64,000 nt of DNA from assembly GCF_003201865.1 (NCBI RefSeq), contig NZ_QJJJ01000008.1, positions 1 to 64,000 of the forward strand, written 5' to 3'. The position numbers and the translations under genes are program-made. The DNA is from Methylobacterium sp. B4 (lineage in GTDB: Bacteria > Pseudomonadota > Alphaproteobacteria > Rhizobiales > Beijerinckiaceae). The stretch's first letter is position 1; each line of letters starts with the position of its first letter. The notes below the pieces were generated by a model, which worked only from the letters and a program-made list of their open reading frames with translations, searched no databases and had not been told where the DNA came from. This document shows, piece after piece, positions 7,388 to 16,078 of the stretch.

Positions 7388-8089
7388 ATGAGACAGGGTG
7401 AGACGAGCCTCCCGACGGACCGCGTCGGCGCGATCTGCCGATCCCTGCGGCGGGCCATCGTCGAGCGGGCGCTGACCCCGGGCGACCGGTTGCCGGAGGA
7501 TGCGCTCGGCGAACGCTTCGGCGTCAGCCGCACGATCGCGCGTCAGGCGCTCGGCCAGCTCGCGGGCGAGGGGCTGGTCGAGCTGCGCCGCAACCGCATC
7601 GCCGTCGTGGCGAGCCCGAGCTGGGAGGAGGCGCGCGATACCTTCGACGTGCGCATCGGGCTCGAACGCCTCGTCGTCCAGCGCCTCGCCGGGCGGCTGA
7701 GTGCCGAGCAGCGGGCCGCGCTCGAGGCGCATATCGCGGGCGAGGAGCGGGCGAGCGGCGGGTCCGAGGCCGCCTCGATCCGGCTCGCCACCGAATTCCA
7801 CCTGTTGCTGGCCGAGATGACCGGCAGTCCCGTGCTCGGCCGGTACGTGGCGGAGCTCGGCTACCGCTGCGCCCTGATCCTCTCGCTCTACAGCCGGCCG
7901 CACTCGGCCGATTGCGCGGTGAGCGAGCATAGCGAGATCGTGGCGGCCCTGGTCTCGGGCGATGCCGCGCGGGCGGTCGCCCTGATGGATCACCACCTCG
8001 ATGCCGTGGCCGAGCGGGCCCGCATCGTCGACGAGCCCCGGCGCGAGCGCGACCTGCTCCGCCTGCTCGCCCCCTACGTCGAGGGCTGA
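7388..8089 (+). CDS. GntR/FadR-type transcriptional regulator (FCD domain)
   Basis: A 233-residue cytoplasmic regulator. Residues 10-75 form the GntR winged helix (AIVERALTPGDRLPEDALGE, then FGVSRTIARQALGQLAGEGL); residues about 85-220 form the helical FCD ligand domain with the conserved FHLLLAEMTGS and SEHSEIVAAL elements. FCD regulators sense organic acids or amino-acid derivatives and usually repress neighbouring catabolic genes. The ABC importer and amide-type enzymes downstream are the likely regulon, and two palindromic sites lie before the importer. The SnoaL-like gene ends only 5 bases away, convergently. Confidence 0.85.
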   Translation: MRQGETSLPTDRVGAICRSLRRAIVERALTPGDRLPEDALGERFGVSRTIARQALGQLAGEGLVELRRNRIAVVASPSWEEARDTFDVRIGLERLVVQRLAGRLSAEQRAALEAHIAGEERASGGSEAASIRLATEFHLLLAEMTGSPVLGRYVAELGYRCALILSLYSRPHSADCAVSEHSEIVAALVSGDAARAVALMDHHLDAVAERARIVDEPRRERDLLRLLAPYVEG

Positions 8090-8093
8090 GGGG

Positions 8094-8513
8094 TCAGGAG
8101 GCCGCGCCCTGCCGTTCGAGGAGGCGCTCGGCGCTGTCGTTCCACACCTCCATCGAGACGATCAGGCCGTCCCGCACGGTGAAGCGGTCGACGTAGCGGT
8201 TGCCCTCGAACGGCGTCCCGTCCGGCCAGGCGCCGTAGAGCGTGCCGAGGCTGTAGACCGTGGTGAGGCCGTCGCCCGGCACCACGTCGAGCCGCTCCAT
8301 CCGCTTCTTCACCCAGGCGTAGCGCCCGGCATTGAAGGCCGTGACCTCGCGCGGATGGTGGAACACCCGGGCACCGGTGAAGACGATCGCGATGCCGGGC
8401 GCCATGTAGCGCGCCGCCGTCTCCGGATCGGGCACCATGGAGGCTTCGAGATAGGCGGTCACCGCCGCCGCATCGCGCGCGGCGGCCTCGGCTGCGTTCG
8501 GGCTCACGCTCAT
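8094..8513 (-). CDS. SnoaL/NTF2-like family protein
   Basis: A 139-residue protein with an alpha+beta cone of the nuclear-transport-factor-2 type: a helical start (AVTAYLEASMVPDPETAARY), then strands with IVFTGARVFHHP, GRYAWVKKRMERLDV and a final VRDGLIVSMEVWNDSAE. Family members are small-molecule isomerases, cyclases or ligand-binding proteins. ATG 8513 follows the Shine-Dalgarno GGAGATTGG. The promoter region is shared divergently with the importer operon, so it may act on the imported compound; the reaction is unknown. Confidence 0.7.
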   Translation of the reverse strand: MSVSPNAAEAAARDAAAVTAYLEASMVPDPETAARYMAPGIAIVFTGARVFHHPREVTAFNAGRYAWVKKRMERLDVVPGDGLTTVYSLGTLYGAWPDGTPFEGNRYVDRFTVRDGLIVSMEVWNDSAERLLERQGAAS

Positions 8514-8576
8514 CGTTCCACCAATCTCCACGTCCTGCGGGCCAGCATGGCGGAGGCGACGCAGCCCTGCATGCAG

Positions 8577-8592
8577 AAAGTGTATGCACTTT
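8577..8592. promoter_or_regulatory. Inverted repeat, candidate GntR operator 1
   Basis: AAAGTGTATGCACTTT has perfect 6-base arms around a 4-base spacer. It lies in the divergent promoter region between the SnoaL-like gene and the binding-protein gene. FCD-type GntR regulators commonly bind short GT/AC palindromes, so the regulator at 7388 is the natural candidate. Inference only. Confidence 0.4.
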
Positions 8593-8601
8593 GGCGCGAT
8601 A

Positions 8602-8611
8602 TTGTGCACAC
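8602..8611. promoter_or_regulatory. Palindrome, candidate GntR operator 2
   Basis: The sequence TTGTGCACAC contains the perfect palindrome TGTGCACA at 8603-8610, one to two helical turns from the inverted repeat at 8577 and sharing its GTGCAC-like core. The pair could be a cooperative double operator or could overlap the importer promoter. Confidence 0.35.
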
Positions 8612-8719
8612 TCTATGGAGGAGCCGCGACCGCAGCGGAAAACGTGTGTTCAGTCAGGGCTTTGCCAGTTGGCATAGGCGTTGCGGTAGTTGGTCGACCA
8701 CAGCCGAGACCGGATCGCC

Positions 8720-9910
8720 ATGCCCCGCCGCCTCACCGCCGCCCGCTCGTTCACACGGCGCATTGCCCTCGGCCTGTTGCTGGCCGGCTTCGCAAGCCTC
8801 AACCCGGTTCAAGCCGCCGAGCCGGTGCGGATCGGCCTCGTCACGGCCCTCAGTGGCCAGTCGGCCAAGTCGGGCGAGGCGATCTCCCGCGGGATCGGGC
8901 TGGCGATCGACGAGATCAACAAAGCGGGTGGCGTGCTCGGGCGTTCGCTCGAACTGGTCGTGCGCGACGACGAGGCCAACCCGTCCAAGGGGGTGCTGGC
9001 CGCCCGCGAGCTGATCCAGCGGGCCGGCGTGGTCGCGCTGATCGGCGGGCTCGACACGCCGGTCTCGATGGCGATCGTGCCCATCGCCAACCAGATGAAG
9101 GTGCCCTTCGTCGGCCCCTGGGCGGCAGGCACCGGCATCACCCGCAACGGCGCGGCCGACAACTACGTGTTCCGGGTCTCGGCGGTCGACGCGCTCGTGG
9201 ACGAGGCGCTCGTGACCTACGCGGTGAAGACCTACGGCGCCAAGAAGCCCGGCGCGATCCTCGTCAACAACGCCTGGGGCGAATCGAACCAGCAGGGGCT
9301 GGTCGCGGCGCTGAAGGCTGCGGGCCTGCCCAGCGCCGGCATCGAGAAATACGAGGCCAACGACATCGACATGGTCCCGCAGCTCTCCCGGCTGCGCGAG
9401 GCGGGGGCCGACGCGCTGTTCCTCGTCGGCAATGTCGGCCCCTCGGCCCAGGTGGTGAAGTCCCTCGCCCGGATGGGCTGGGACGTGCCGGTCATCTCCC
9501 ACTGGGGACCGGCGGGCGGGCGCTTCGACGAACTCGCGGGCCCCGGCGCGGCGCGGGTGCATTTCGTCCAGACCTTCACCTTCGCCGGCAACGACAGCCC
9601 GAAGGCGAAGACGGTGCTCGATGCCCTCAAGGCGAAGTACCCGGCGATCAAGTCCATGGCCGACGTCACGCCCGCCGTCGGCATCGCCAACGCCTACGAC
9701 GCCACGCACCTGATCGCGCTCGCGATTCAGGCGGCCGGCGCCACCGAGGGGCCGAAGGTTCGCGACGCCTTCTACAAGGTTCCGGCCTATGCAGGCCTGA
9801 TCAAGACCTACGAGGCGCCCTTCGCACCGGGCCAGCACGACGCCTTGAAGCCGGACGACTACATCTTCGCCAGCTTCCGGAACGGCGAGATCGTCGCGGT
9901 GGCAAAGTGA
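8720..9910 (+). CDS. ABC transporter periplasmic binding protein (LivK-type)
   Basis: The solute receptor of a branched-chain-amino-acid-type (HAAT) importer, acting in the periplasm. The 396-residue protein has a signal peptide (to about residue 33, ending NPVQA before AEPVRIG), then the type I periplasmic fold with GLVTALSGQSAKSGEAISRG and the hinge-side GGLDTPVSMAIVPIANQ. Members bind leucine-type amino acids, urea, amides, short hydrophobic acids or aromatic acids. ATG 8720 is used because it starts the signal peptide. It is the first gene of the importer operon, followed after 34 bases by the permease. Confidence 0.88.
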   Translation: MPRRLTAARSFTRRIALGLLLAGFASLNPVQAAEPVRIGLVTALSGQSAKSGEAISRGIGLAIDEINKAGGVLGRSLELVVRDDEANPSKGVLAARELIQRAGVVALIGGLDTPVSMAIVPIANQMKVPFVGPWAAGTGITRNGAADNYVFRVSAVDALVDEALVTYAVKTYGAKKPGAILVNNAWGESNQQGLVAALKAAGLPSAGIEKYEANDIDMVPQLSRLREAGADALFLVGNVGPSAQVVKSLARMGWDVPVISHWGPAGGRFDELAGPGAARVHFVQTFTFAGNDSPKAKTVLDALKAKYPAIKSMADVTPAVGIANAYDATHLIALAIQAAGATEGPKVRDAFYKVPAYAGLIKTYEAPFAPGQHDALKPDDYIFASFRNGEIVAVAK

Positions 9911-9944
9911 TCCGCTTCAGGAGCCCGCGCACCGGGAGGCATCC

Positions 9945-10814
9945 ATGCTGACCAGCACCCTCGTCAGCGGGCTCGGCCTGGGCAGCATGTACGGGCTGGT
10001 GGCGCTCGGCTTCCACATCACCTTCGCGGTCTCCGGCACCGTGAACTTCGCGCAGGGCAGCGCCGTCACGCTCGGGGCGGTGCTGGGCTACGCCTTCGGG
10101 GTTCAGCTCGGCTGGCCGATGCCGCTGGCCGCCGCCGCGGCTCTGGCCGGCTGCGCGCTGCTCGGGCTCGCCGTCGAGCGCCTGCTGGTGCGCCCCTTCG
10201 TGGTGCGCGGCTCCGATGCCTGGCTCCTGGCGACGGTGGCCGGCGGCATCATCCTCGACAACGTCCTGCTGTTCACCTTCGGCAAGGAGCCGCGCAGCCT
10301 GCCCTCCGCGCTGGTCGCGGAACCCGTCCAGGTTCTGGGCGCGGGCGTCTACCCGCTCCAGCTCGTGATCCCCGTGATCGGCATCGCGGCGGCCGTCGCG
10401 ATCCGCGCCGTGTTCCGCGGGACGGAGCTCGGCCGGGTGCTGCTGGCGGTGGCGCAGAACGCCGAGGCCGCGCGGCTGATGGGCATCGACGTCGCCCGCA
10501 CCGTAGCCTGCGCCTTCGCGCTCTCGGCCGTGCTCGCGGGCGCGGCGGGGCTGCTGATCGCGCCGCTCTTCTCCGTCTCGGCCGAGATGGGCGCCCTGTT
10601 CGGCATCAAGGCCTTCGCGGTGGCGATCCTCGGCGGGATCGGCTCGGCCACGGGCGTGGTGCTGGCGGGGCTCCTCTACGGCCTCGTGGAGGCGGGCGTC
10701 ACCGCGACGCTGGGCTCCGGCGCGACCCAGATCGTCGTCTTCTCGGTCATCATCCTCGCGCTGGCCCTGCGTCCGAACGGACTGCTCGGCCGCGCCGCCG
10801 TCAACAAGGTCTGA
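9945..10814 (+). CDS. ABC importer permease, LivH-type
   Basis: One of two inner-membrane permease units of the HAAT importer. The 289-residue protein has about eight hydrophobic segments and the family features GLGSMYGLVALGFHITF near the N-terminus, ARLMGIDVARTVACAFALSA in the middle and AVAILGGIGSATGVVLAGLL before the last spans. A good ribosome binding site (GGGAGGC) precedes ATG 9945. Its stop is 2 bases before the start of the LivM-LivG-LivF fusion, so the genes are probably translationally coupled. Confidence 0.88.
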   Translation: MLTSTLVSGLGLGSMYGLVALGFHITFAVSGTVNFAQGSAVTLGAVLGYAFGVQLGWPMPLAAAAALAGCALLGLAVERLLVRPFVVRGSDAWLLATVAGGIILDNVLLFTFGKEPRSLPSALVAEPVQVLGAGVYPLQLVIPVIGIAAAVAIRAVFRGTELGRVLLAVAQNAEAARLMGIDVARTVACAFALSAVLAGAAGLLIAPLFSVSAEMGALFGIKAFAVAILGGIGSATGVVLAGLLYGLVEAGVTATLGSGATQIVVFSVIILALALRPNGLLGRAAVNKV

Positions 10815-10816
10815 CC

Positions 10817-13300
10817 ATGCGCTCGCCTCTCCGGGCGCCGGCCGCGATGCCGCTCGCCATCCTGGCCCTGACGCTCGCGGGTCTCGGCCTCGTCGCGGCG
10901 ACGAGCGGCTACAGCCACTTCGTCATCGCCCTCGTGGCCCTGACGGTGCTGGCCGGGACCGGGCTCAACGTCCTGCTCGGGCTCGCGGGCCTGATCTCCT
11001 TCGGCCATGCCGGGTTCTACGCGCTCGGCGCCTATGCGAGCGCGATCCTGACACTGAAGGGGGTGAGCTTCTGGCTGGCGCTTCCCGCCGCCGCCGGACT
11101 CTCCGCCCTCGTCGGCGCGGCGCTCGCCGTGCCGGCGATGCGGGTGCGCGGGCCCTACCTCGCCATGGTGACGATCGCCTTCGGCTTCCTCGTCGAGCAC
11201 GCGCTGATCGAGGGCGGGGAGCTGACCGGCGGGCAGAACGGCCTCGTGGTCGCGACCGGCCCGAGCCTGTTCGGCCTGCCCCTCGGGGAACGCGACCTTG
11301 CGATCCTCGCCGTGATCGGGGCGGGCCTCAGCCTCTACGGCTTCCACCGGCTCCGCCATGCCCGCCTGGGCCAAGCTTTGCGCGCGGTGCGCGACGCGGA
11401 CGTGGCCGCCGCCTCGCTCGGCTTCGATCCGGTCCGGGCGAAGACCGCCGCCTTCGCGATCTCGGCGGCGCTGACCGGGCTCGCGGGCGCGGTGCTGCCG
11501 CCGCTGATGCTGTTCATCGCACCGAGTTCCTTCCCGTTCACGCAGTCGATCCTGTTCGTGCTCGCGGTGGTGGTCGGCGGAGCGGGCACCGTGCTCGGGC
11601 CCCTGTTCGGCGCTCTGGTGACGGTGCTGCTTCCCGAGGCGCTGGCGGGGCTGGCCGAGTACCGGCTGCTGTTCTTCGGCCTCACCACGCTCGTGGTGCT
11701 CTGGCTGGTGCCGGCGGGCATCGTCGGCAGCCTCGCCCGGCTGCTGCCGCGGAGCGGCGGGGCGCGCCCGGAGCCGGGAGCCGACGCGCCGGACTTCCTG
11801 CACCGGACCGGCGGCGAGCCGCTCGCCGTCGAGGGTCTCGGCATCGCCTTCGGCGGCATCCGGGCGGCCGACGGCGTCGCCTTCGCGGCGCGGCCCGGCG
11901 CGATCACCAGCGTCATCGGCCCGAACGGGGCCGGAAAGACCACCGTCCTCAACATGATCTCGGGCTTCTACCGGCCGAGCGCCGGCACGATCCGCCTCGG
12001 AGAGCGCGACCTCGCGGGGAAGCCGGCCCACGCGATCGCTCGCGCCGGCATTGCGCGCACCTACCAGACGACGCGGCTGTTCGGCTCGCTCAGCGTCATC
12101 GAGAACGTCATCCTCGCCCGTGCACCCGGGCGTCTGCTGCGCCGGGCGCAGGCGCGGGACCGCCAAGACGCAACGGCCCTGCTGGCTTTCGTCGGCTATG
12201 CCGGCGCCCTCGACCGGCCGGCCTCCGAACTGCCCCATGTCGATAGGCGCCTCGTGGAGATCGCCCGCGCACTCGCCGGATCCCCGCTTGTGCTGCTCCT
12301 CGACGAGCCGGCCGCCGGCCTCGCCCGGGCCGAGACCGACCGCCTCGGCGCGCTGCTGCGCCGGATCGCGGCCTGCGGCATCGCGGTGATCCTCGTCGAG
12401 CACGACATGCCGCTGGTCATGGGCGTGTCCGACCACATCCTCGTCATGGATGCGGTCCGGCCGATCGCCCGCGGCACGCCGGCCGAGGTGCGCCGCGACC
12501 CCGCCGTGCTGCGGGCCTATCTCGGGGCTGCCGATACGCCGGCCCGTCCGCGGGCCGCGCCCTGGAGCGGTCCGGCCGACGCGGTGCTGGCCGCCCACGG
12601 CCTGAATGCGGGCTACGGCGCCGCGCCCGTCCTCGACGGCGTCTCTCTCGCGGTGCGGCCGGGCGAGACGGTGGCGCTGCTCGGCGCCAACGGGGCCGGC
12701 AAATCGACGGTGATGCGGGCGCTCTCCGGCCTCCTGCGCCCGGTCGAGGGCTCGGTGGTGCTGGCCGATACCCCGATCGCCGCCCTGCCGGCGCACAGGA
12801 TCGCGCGGCGCGGCCTCGCCCTGGTGCCGGAAGGCCGGCAGGTCTTTCCTGAACTGACCGTCGTCGAGAACATCCGCCTCGGCGCGTGGAGTCGTTCTGG
12901 GAGCCGCGGGGGACGGGTCGATCCGGCCGAGGTCGAGGCGCTGCTCGACCGCTTCCCGCGGCTGCGGGAGCGGGCGGGCAGCCGCGCCGGCCTGCTCTCG
13001 GGCGGGGAGCAGCAGATGCTGGCCATCGCCCGGGGGATGATGGCGCGGCCGCGCATCCTCCTGCTCGACGAACCTTCCCTCGGGCTCGCGCCCGCCATCA
13101 TCAACAGCCTCTACGCCACCGTCGCCGAGTTGCGCGATCAGGGCATCACCATCCTGATCGTCGATCAGATGGCCGCGCTGGCGCTGACCGTGGCGGATCG
13201 GGGCTACGTGCTGGAGCAGGGGCGCGTCGCCGCGTCCGGCACCGCGGCGGAGCTGAAGGCGGACGCGGCGCTCGAAGCGGCCTATCTCGGGGCGGCGTGA
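10817..13300 (+). CDS. LivM-LivG-LivF triple fusion of HAAT ABC importer
   Basis: One 827-residue polypeptide holds three subunits usually made separately. Residues 1 to about 312 are a LivM permease (LISFGHAGFYALGAYASA; final GGAGTVLGPLFGALV). Residues about 335-575 are the first ATPase (Walker A GPNGAGKTT near 368, Walker B LLLDEPAAGL), and 590-827 the second (Walker A GANGAGKST near 623, LSGGEQQMLAIARGMM, LLLDEPSLGLAP). The first ATPase lacks a normal signature: where LSxGQQR is expected there is LPHVDRR near residue 472, so one ATP site may be degenerate as in asymmetric ABC transporters. Fused LivM-LivG is known in the family; the three-part fusion is rarer. Confidence 0.9.
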   Translation: MRSPLRAPAAMPLAILALTLAGLGLVAATSGYSHFVIALVALTVLAGTGLNVLLGLAGLISFGHAGFYALGAYASAILTLKGVSFWLALPAAAGLSALVGAALAVPAMRVRGPYLAMVTIAFGFLVEHALIEGGELTGGQNGLVVATGPSLFGLPLGERDLAILAVIGAGLSLYGFHRLRHARLGQALRAVRDADVAAASLGFDPVRAKTAAFAISAALTGLAGAVLPPLMLFIAPSSFPFTQSILFVLAVVVGGAGTVLGPLFGALVTVLLPEALAGLAEYRLLFFGLTTLVVLWLVPAGIVGSLARLLPRSGGARPEPGADAPDFLHRTGGEPLAVEGLGIAFGGIRAADGVAFAARPGAITSVIGPNGAGKTTVLNMISGFYRPSAGTIRLGERDLAGKPAHAIARAGIARTYQTTRLFGSLSVIENVILARAPGRLLRRAQARDRQDATALLAFVGYAGALDRPASELPHVDRRLVEIARALAGSPLVLLLDEPAAGLARAETDRLGALLRRIAACGIAVILVEHDMPLVMGVSDHILVMDAVRPIARGTPAEVRRDPAVLRAYLGAADTPARPRAAPWSGPADAVLAAHGLNAGYGAAPVLDGVSLAVRPGETVALLGANGAGKSTVMRALSGLLRPVEGSVVLADTPIAALPAHRIARRGLALVPEGRQVFPELTVVENIRLGAWSRSGSRGGRVDPAEVEALLDRFPRLRERAGSRAGLLSGGEQQMLAIARGMMARPRILLLDEPSLGLAPAIINSLYATVAELRDQGITILIVDQMAALALTVADRGYVLEQGRVAASGTAAELKADAALEAAYLGAA

Positions 13301-13342
13301 GGCGCCGCGTTTCCCTCCAACGACAGGATCGAGACCATTCCC

Positions 13343-14236
13343 GTGACGACATCGGAGCCGAAACCCGCCGGCCATGGCCGCTACGCCTATTCCGCCCTGC
13401 CCGAACGCCCGGTCTACGACTGGCCGGGAGGAAAGCGCCTCGCGGTCTACCTCGCGCTCAATCTCGAGACCTTCGCGTTCGGGGGCGGCTTGGGCGCCGA
13501 GCTGGCGCCGGGCGGGCCGCAGCCGGACGTGCTGAACTACGCCTGGCGCGATTGGGGCAACCGCGTCGGCGCCTGGCGCATCCGCGACCTGCTCGACGGC
13601 CTCGGCCTGCCGGCCAGCATCCTCGTCAACAGCCGGATCTACCGGGATTGCCCGGGGCTGGTCGAAGCCTTCCGCGCGCGGGGCGACGAGATCGTCGGGC
13701 ACGGGCGCAGCAATGCCGAGCGGCAGGGCACGCTCCCGGAGGCGGAAGAGCGCGCCCTCATCGACGAGGCGACCGCGATCCTGACCCGGGAGGAGGGCCG
13801 GGCGCCCGCCGGCTGGCTCGGCCCCTGGATCTCGCAGTCGCGGGCGACGCCGGATCTGCTGGCCGAGGCGGGCTACCGCTACCTGCTCGACTGGTGCCAC
13901 GACGACCAGCCGACCTGGTTCGCGACGCGCGACGGCGGGCGCATCCTCTCGGTGCCCTATCCGCAGGAGCTGAACGACATCCCGGCCATCGTCGCCCGCA
14001 AGGAGACCGGGCGGCAATTCGCCGAGGCGATCGTCGACGCCTTCGACGAGATGCTGGAGCAGTCGCGCAGCGCGCCTCTGGTGATGGGGATCGCGCTCCA
14101 CCCCTACATCGTCGGCCAGCCGCACCGGCTGCGACCCCTGCGGCAGGCGCTCGAACACATCGCCCGGCACCGCGACGCGATCTGGATCACCACGGCGGGC
14201 GCGATCGCGGCCCATGCCGCCGACCTGACGGAGTAG
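13343..14236 (+). CDS. Polysaccharide-deacetylase-family protein (PuuE-like)
   Basis: A 297-residue cytoplasmic protein of the NodB/PuuE superfamily, which hydrolyses C-N bonds in amides such as allantoin or N-acetyl groups. Seen features: an N-terminal PVYDWPGGKRLAVYLALNLE strand, RDWGNRVGAWRIRDLLDGLG, the metal-site region GDEIVGHGRSNAERQ, GWLGPWISQSRATPDLLAEA and the C-terminal ALHPYIVGQPHRLRPL. These fit the PuuE branch better than chitin deacetylases. GTG 13343 is the start. It follows the importer by 42 bases in the same direction, suggesting that the imported solute is an amide or ureide. Exact substrate unknown. Confidence 0.8.
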   Translation: MTTSEPKPAGHGRYAYSALPERPVYDWPGGKRLAVYLALNLETFAFGGGLGAELAPGGPQPDVLNYAWRDWGNRVGAWRIRDLLDGLGLPASILVNSRIYRDCPGLVEAFRARGDEIVGHGRSNAERQGTLPEAEERALIDEATAILTREEGRAPAGWLGPWISQSRATPDLLAEAGYRYLLDWCHDDQPTWFATRDGGRILSVPYPQELNDIPAIVARKETGRQFAEAIVDAFDEMLEQSRSAPLVMGIALHPYIVGQPHRLRPLRQALEHIARHRDAIWITTAGAIAAHAADLTE

Positions 14237-14316
14237 CGGCCCCGTGCGGTCGTCCTCACGCCTCTGCGGGCCACGATGCTTCACGTAGCCCGCGCCGAAG
14301 CTACGGTGACGCCGTC

Positions 14317-16026
14317 ATGAAGCGCGGCGAAGACCATCGACGGCCCGCGTCGACCGCTTCGCGGCGCGCGCTTCTCCTGACCTCCGCGGCTGCCTTGGGT
14401 GCGACGACCGTGCCGAACCATCTCTTCGCCGAAGCGAGCGCCGCCCGCGGCGCCCTCGCCCGATCCAGCCAGGGCATGGTGACGAGCCCGCACGAGCTCG
14501 CCAGCGAGGCGGGCCGGGAGGTGCTTCGGGCGGGGGGCAACGCCATCGAAGCGGCGATCGCCGTCAACGCCACCCTCTGCGTGACCTATCCGCATTTCTG
14601 CGGCCTGGGCGGCGACGCGTTCATGATCATCAGCGATGCCAAGGGCAACGGCGTCACGCTGTCCGGCATCGGTCAGGCGGGCGCGAAGCTGCCGCAGGAC
14701 GGTCGGGCGATCCCGGTTCGCGGGCCCGGATCGGCGATCACCGCGGCGGCGGCCGTCGATACCTGGGATCAGGCCTTCGAATTCAGTCGACGGCGCTGGG
14801 GCGGGCGTCAATCCTGGAAGGATCTGTTCAAGCACGCCGTCGCGCATGCCGCGGACGGCTTTCCCCTGACGCCGTCGCAGCGGTTCTGGGCGAACTTCCG
14901 CGCCAACGAGATCGGCCAATGGCCCGATATCGTGCGCGTGTTCACCGCGGATGGCCGCATCCCGGACGTGGGCGAGACCTTTCGTCAGCCCGATCTCGCC
15001 CGCACGCTCAGCCTTCTCGCGGAGAACGGCGCTCGCGATTTCTACGAGGGTGACCTCGCCCAGCGGATCGCGCGCGGGCTGCAGCGGGCGGGTTCGCCCC
15101 TGACCGCGGAGGATCTGGCCCGCACGCGCGCGCGAAATGAAACCGCGCTCCGCGTGCCCTACCGCGGAGGCGAGTTGATCAGCCTGCGCCCCCCGACGCA
15201 GGGCATCACCACCCTCGAGATCATGGGTATCCTCGACCGCTTCGACCTCGGAAGCGTCCCCGAAGGCAGCGCCGACTACTACCACCTCCTCGTCGAGGCG
15301 GTGAAGCGAGCCTTCGTCGACCGCAACCGCTACATCGCCGATCCCGATTTCGTCGACGTTCCCGTGAACAGGCTGTTATCGGAATCGCACCTCGAAGCGC
15401 AGGCGCGCGCCATCGATCGCCGGAGGGCAGCGCCCTGGCCGCAGGTCTTCAAGACCGGCGACACCGTCTTCATCGGGGCGGTCGACCGCTGGGGCAACTG
15501 CGTCAGCCTTTTGCAGACGATCTACTTCGACTGGGGAAGCGGCGTCGTCGCCGGGGATACGGGCATCCTCTGGCATAATCGCGGTGCGGCCTTCAGCGTC
15601 GATGCGGGGAGCATCAACCTGCTACGCCCCGGCAAGCGCCCGTTCCACACGCTCAATCCCGGAATGTACCTCAGGGACGGCCGTCCGAGATTGTTGTACG
15701 GCACGCAGGGCGCGGACGGGCAACAGCAGACCCTGTCGGCCGTGCTGACGCGGCTGATCGATTACCGGATGGACCCGCTCACGGCTCTCGCACGGCCGCG
15801 GTTTCTGCTGGGCAGGACCTTCTCGGACAGCCGCGACAGCCTGAAGCTCGAACTCGATGCGGGCCAGGACGTGTTCGCGGAACTCAAGGCGCGGGGGCAC
15901 GAGATCAGCCCCATCCCCGCACAAAGCCCGCTGGCCGGCCATCCGGGCGCGATCCGCATCGAGGATGACGGCAGCTTCGTCGGGGCTCACGACCCCCGCA
16001 GCGACGGCCTGGCCCTCGGCCTCTGA
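14317..16026 (+). CDS. Gamma-glutamyltransferase-family enzyme, Tat-exported
   Basis: A 569-residue Ntn-hydrolase precursor of the gamma-glutamyltransferase/cephalosporin-acylase family. The N-terminus has a twin-arginine signal (SRRALLLTSAAALGA), so it is probably folded before export to the periplasm. The large-subunit start MVTSPHELASEAGREVLRAG and GGNAIEAAIAVNATL are typical. The predicted nucleophile and self-cleavage residue is Thr383 in GDTVFIGAVDRWGN, beginning the small subunit, which carries GKRPFHTLNPGM. It would cleave gamma-glutamyl or acyl amides outside the cytoplasm, which fits a neighbouring importer. It lies 80 bases after the deacetylase and may share its transcript. Confidence 0.85.
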   Translation: MKRGEDHRRPASTASRRALLLTSAAALGATTVPNHLFAEASAARGALARSSQGMVTSPHELASEAGREVLRAGGNAIEAAIAVNATLCVTYPHFCGLGGDAFMIISDAKGNGVTLSGIGQAGAKLPQDGRAIPVRGPGSAITAAAAVDTWDQAFEFSRRRWGGRQSWKDLFKHAVAHAADGFPLTPSQRFWANFRANEIGQWPDIVRVFTADGRIPDVGETFRQPDLARTLSLLAENGARDFYEGDLAQRIARGLQRAGSPLTAEDLARTRARNETALRVPYRGGELISLRPPTQGITTLEIMGILDRFDLGSVPEGSADYYHLLVEAVKRAFVDRNRYIADPDFVDVPVNRLLSESHLEAQARAIDRRRAAPWPQVFKTGDTVFIGAVDRWGNCVSLLQTIYFDWGSGVVAGDTGILWHNRGAAFSVDAGSINLLRPGKRPFHTLNPGMYLRDGRPRLLYGTQGADGQQQTLSAVLTRLIDYRMDPLTALARPRFLLGRTFSDSRDSLKLELDAGQDVFAELKARGHEISPIPAQSPLAGHPGAIRIEDDGSFVGAHDPRSDGLALGL

Positions 16027-16078
16027 CGCCAACCGGAAGCCGCAGAGTAAGCCTCGAAACCGGGCCCGGCAAGCGCCT

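Noticed and set aside
10676..14284. A continuous minus-strand frame of about 1200 codons opposite the importer and deacetylase genes
   Set aside because: It is the antisense shadow of well-supported plus-strand genes in GC-rich DNA; the product is Arg/Gly/Asp/His-rich without domains.
12886..14316. In-frame extension of the gamma-glutamyltransferase gene upstream through 477 codons
   Set aside because: It overlaps the LivF domain and the deacetylase out of frame and is low-complexity; the real start with the Tat signal is at 14317.
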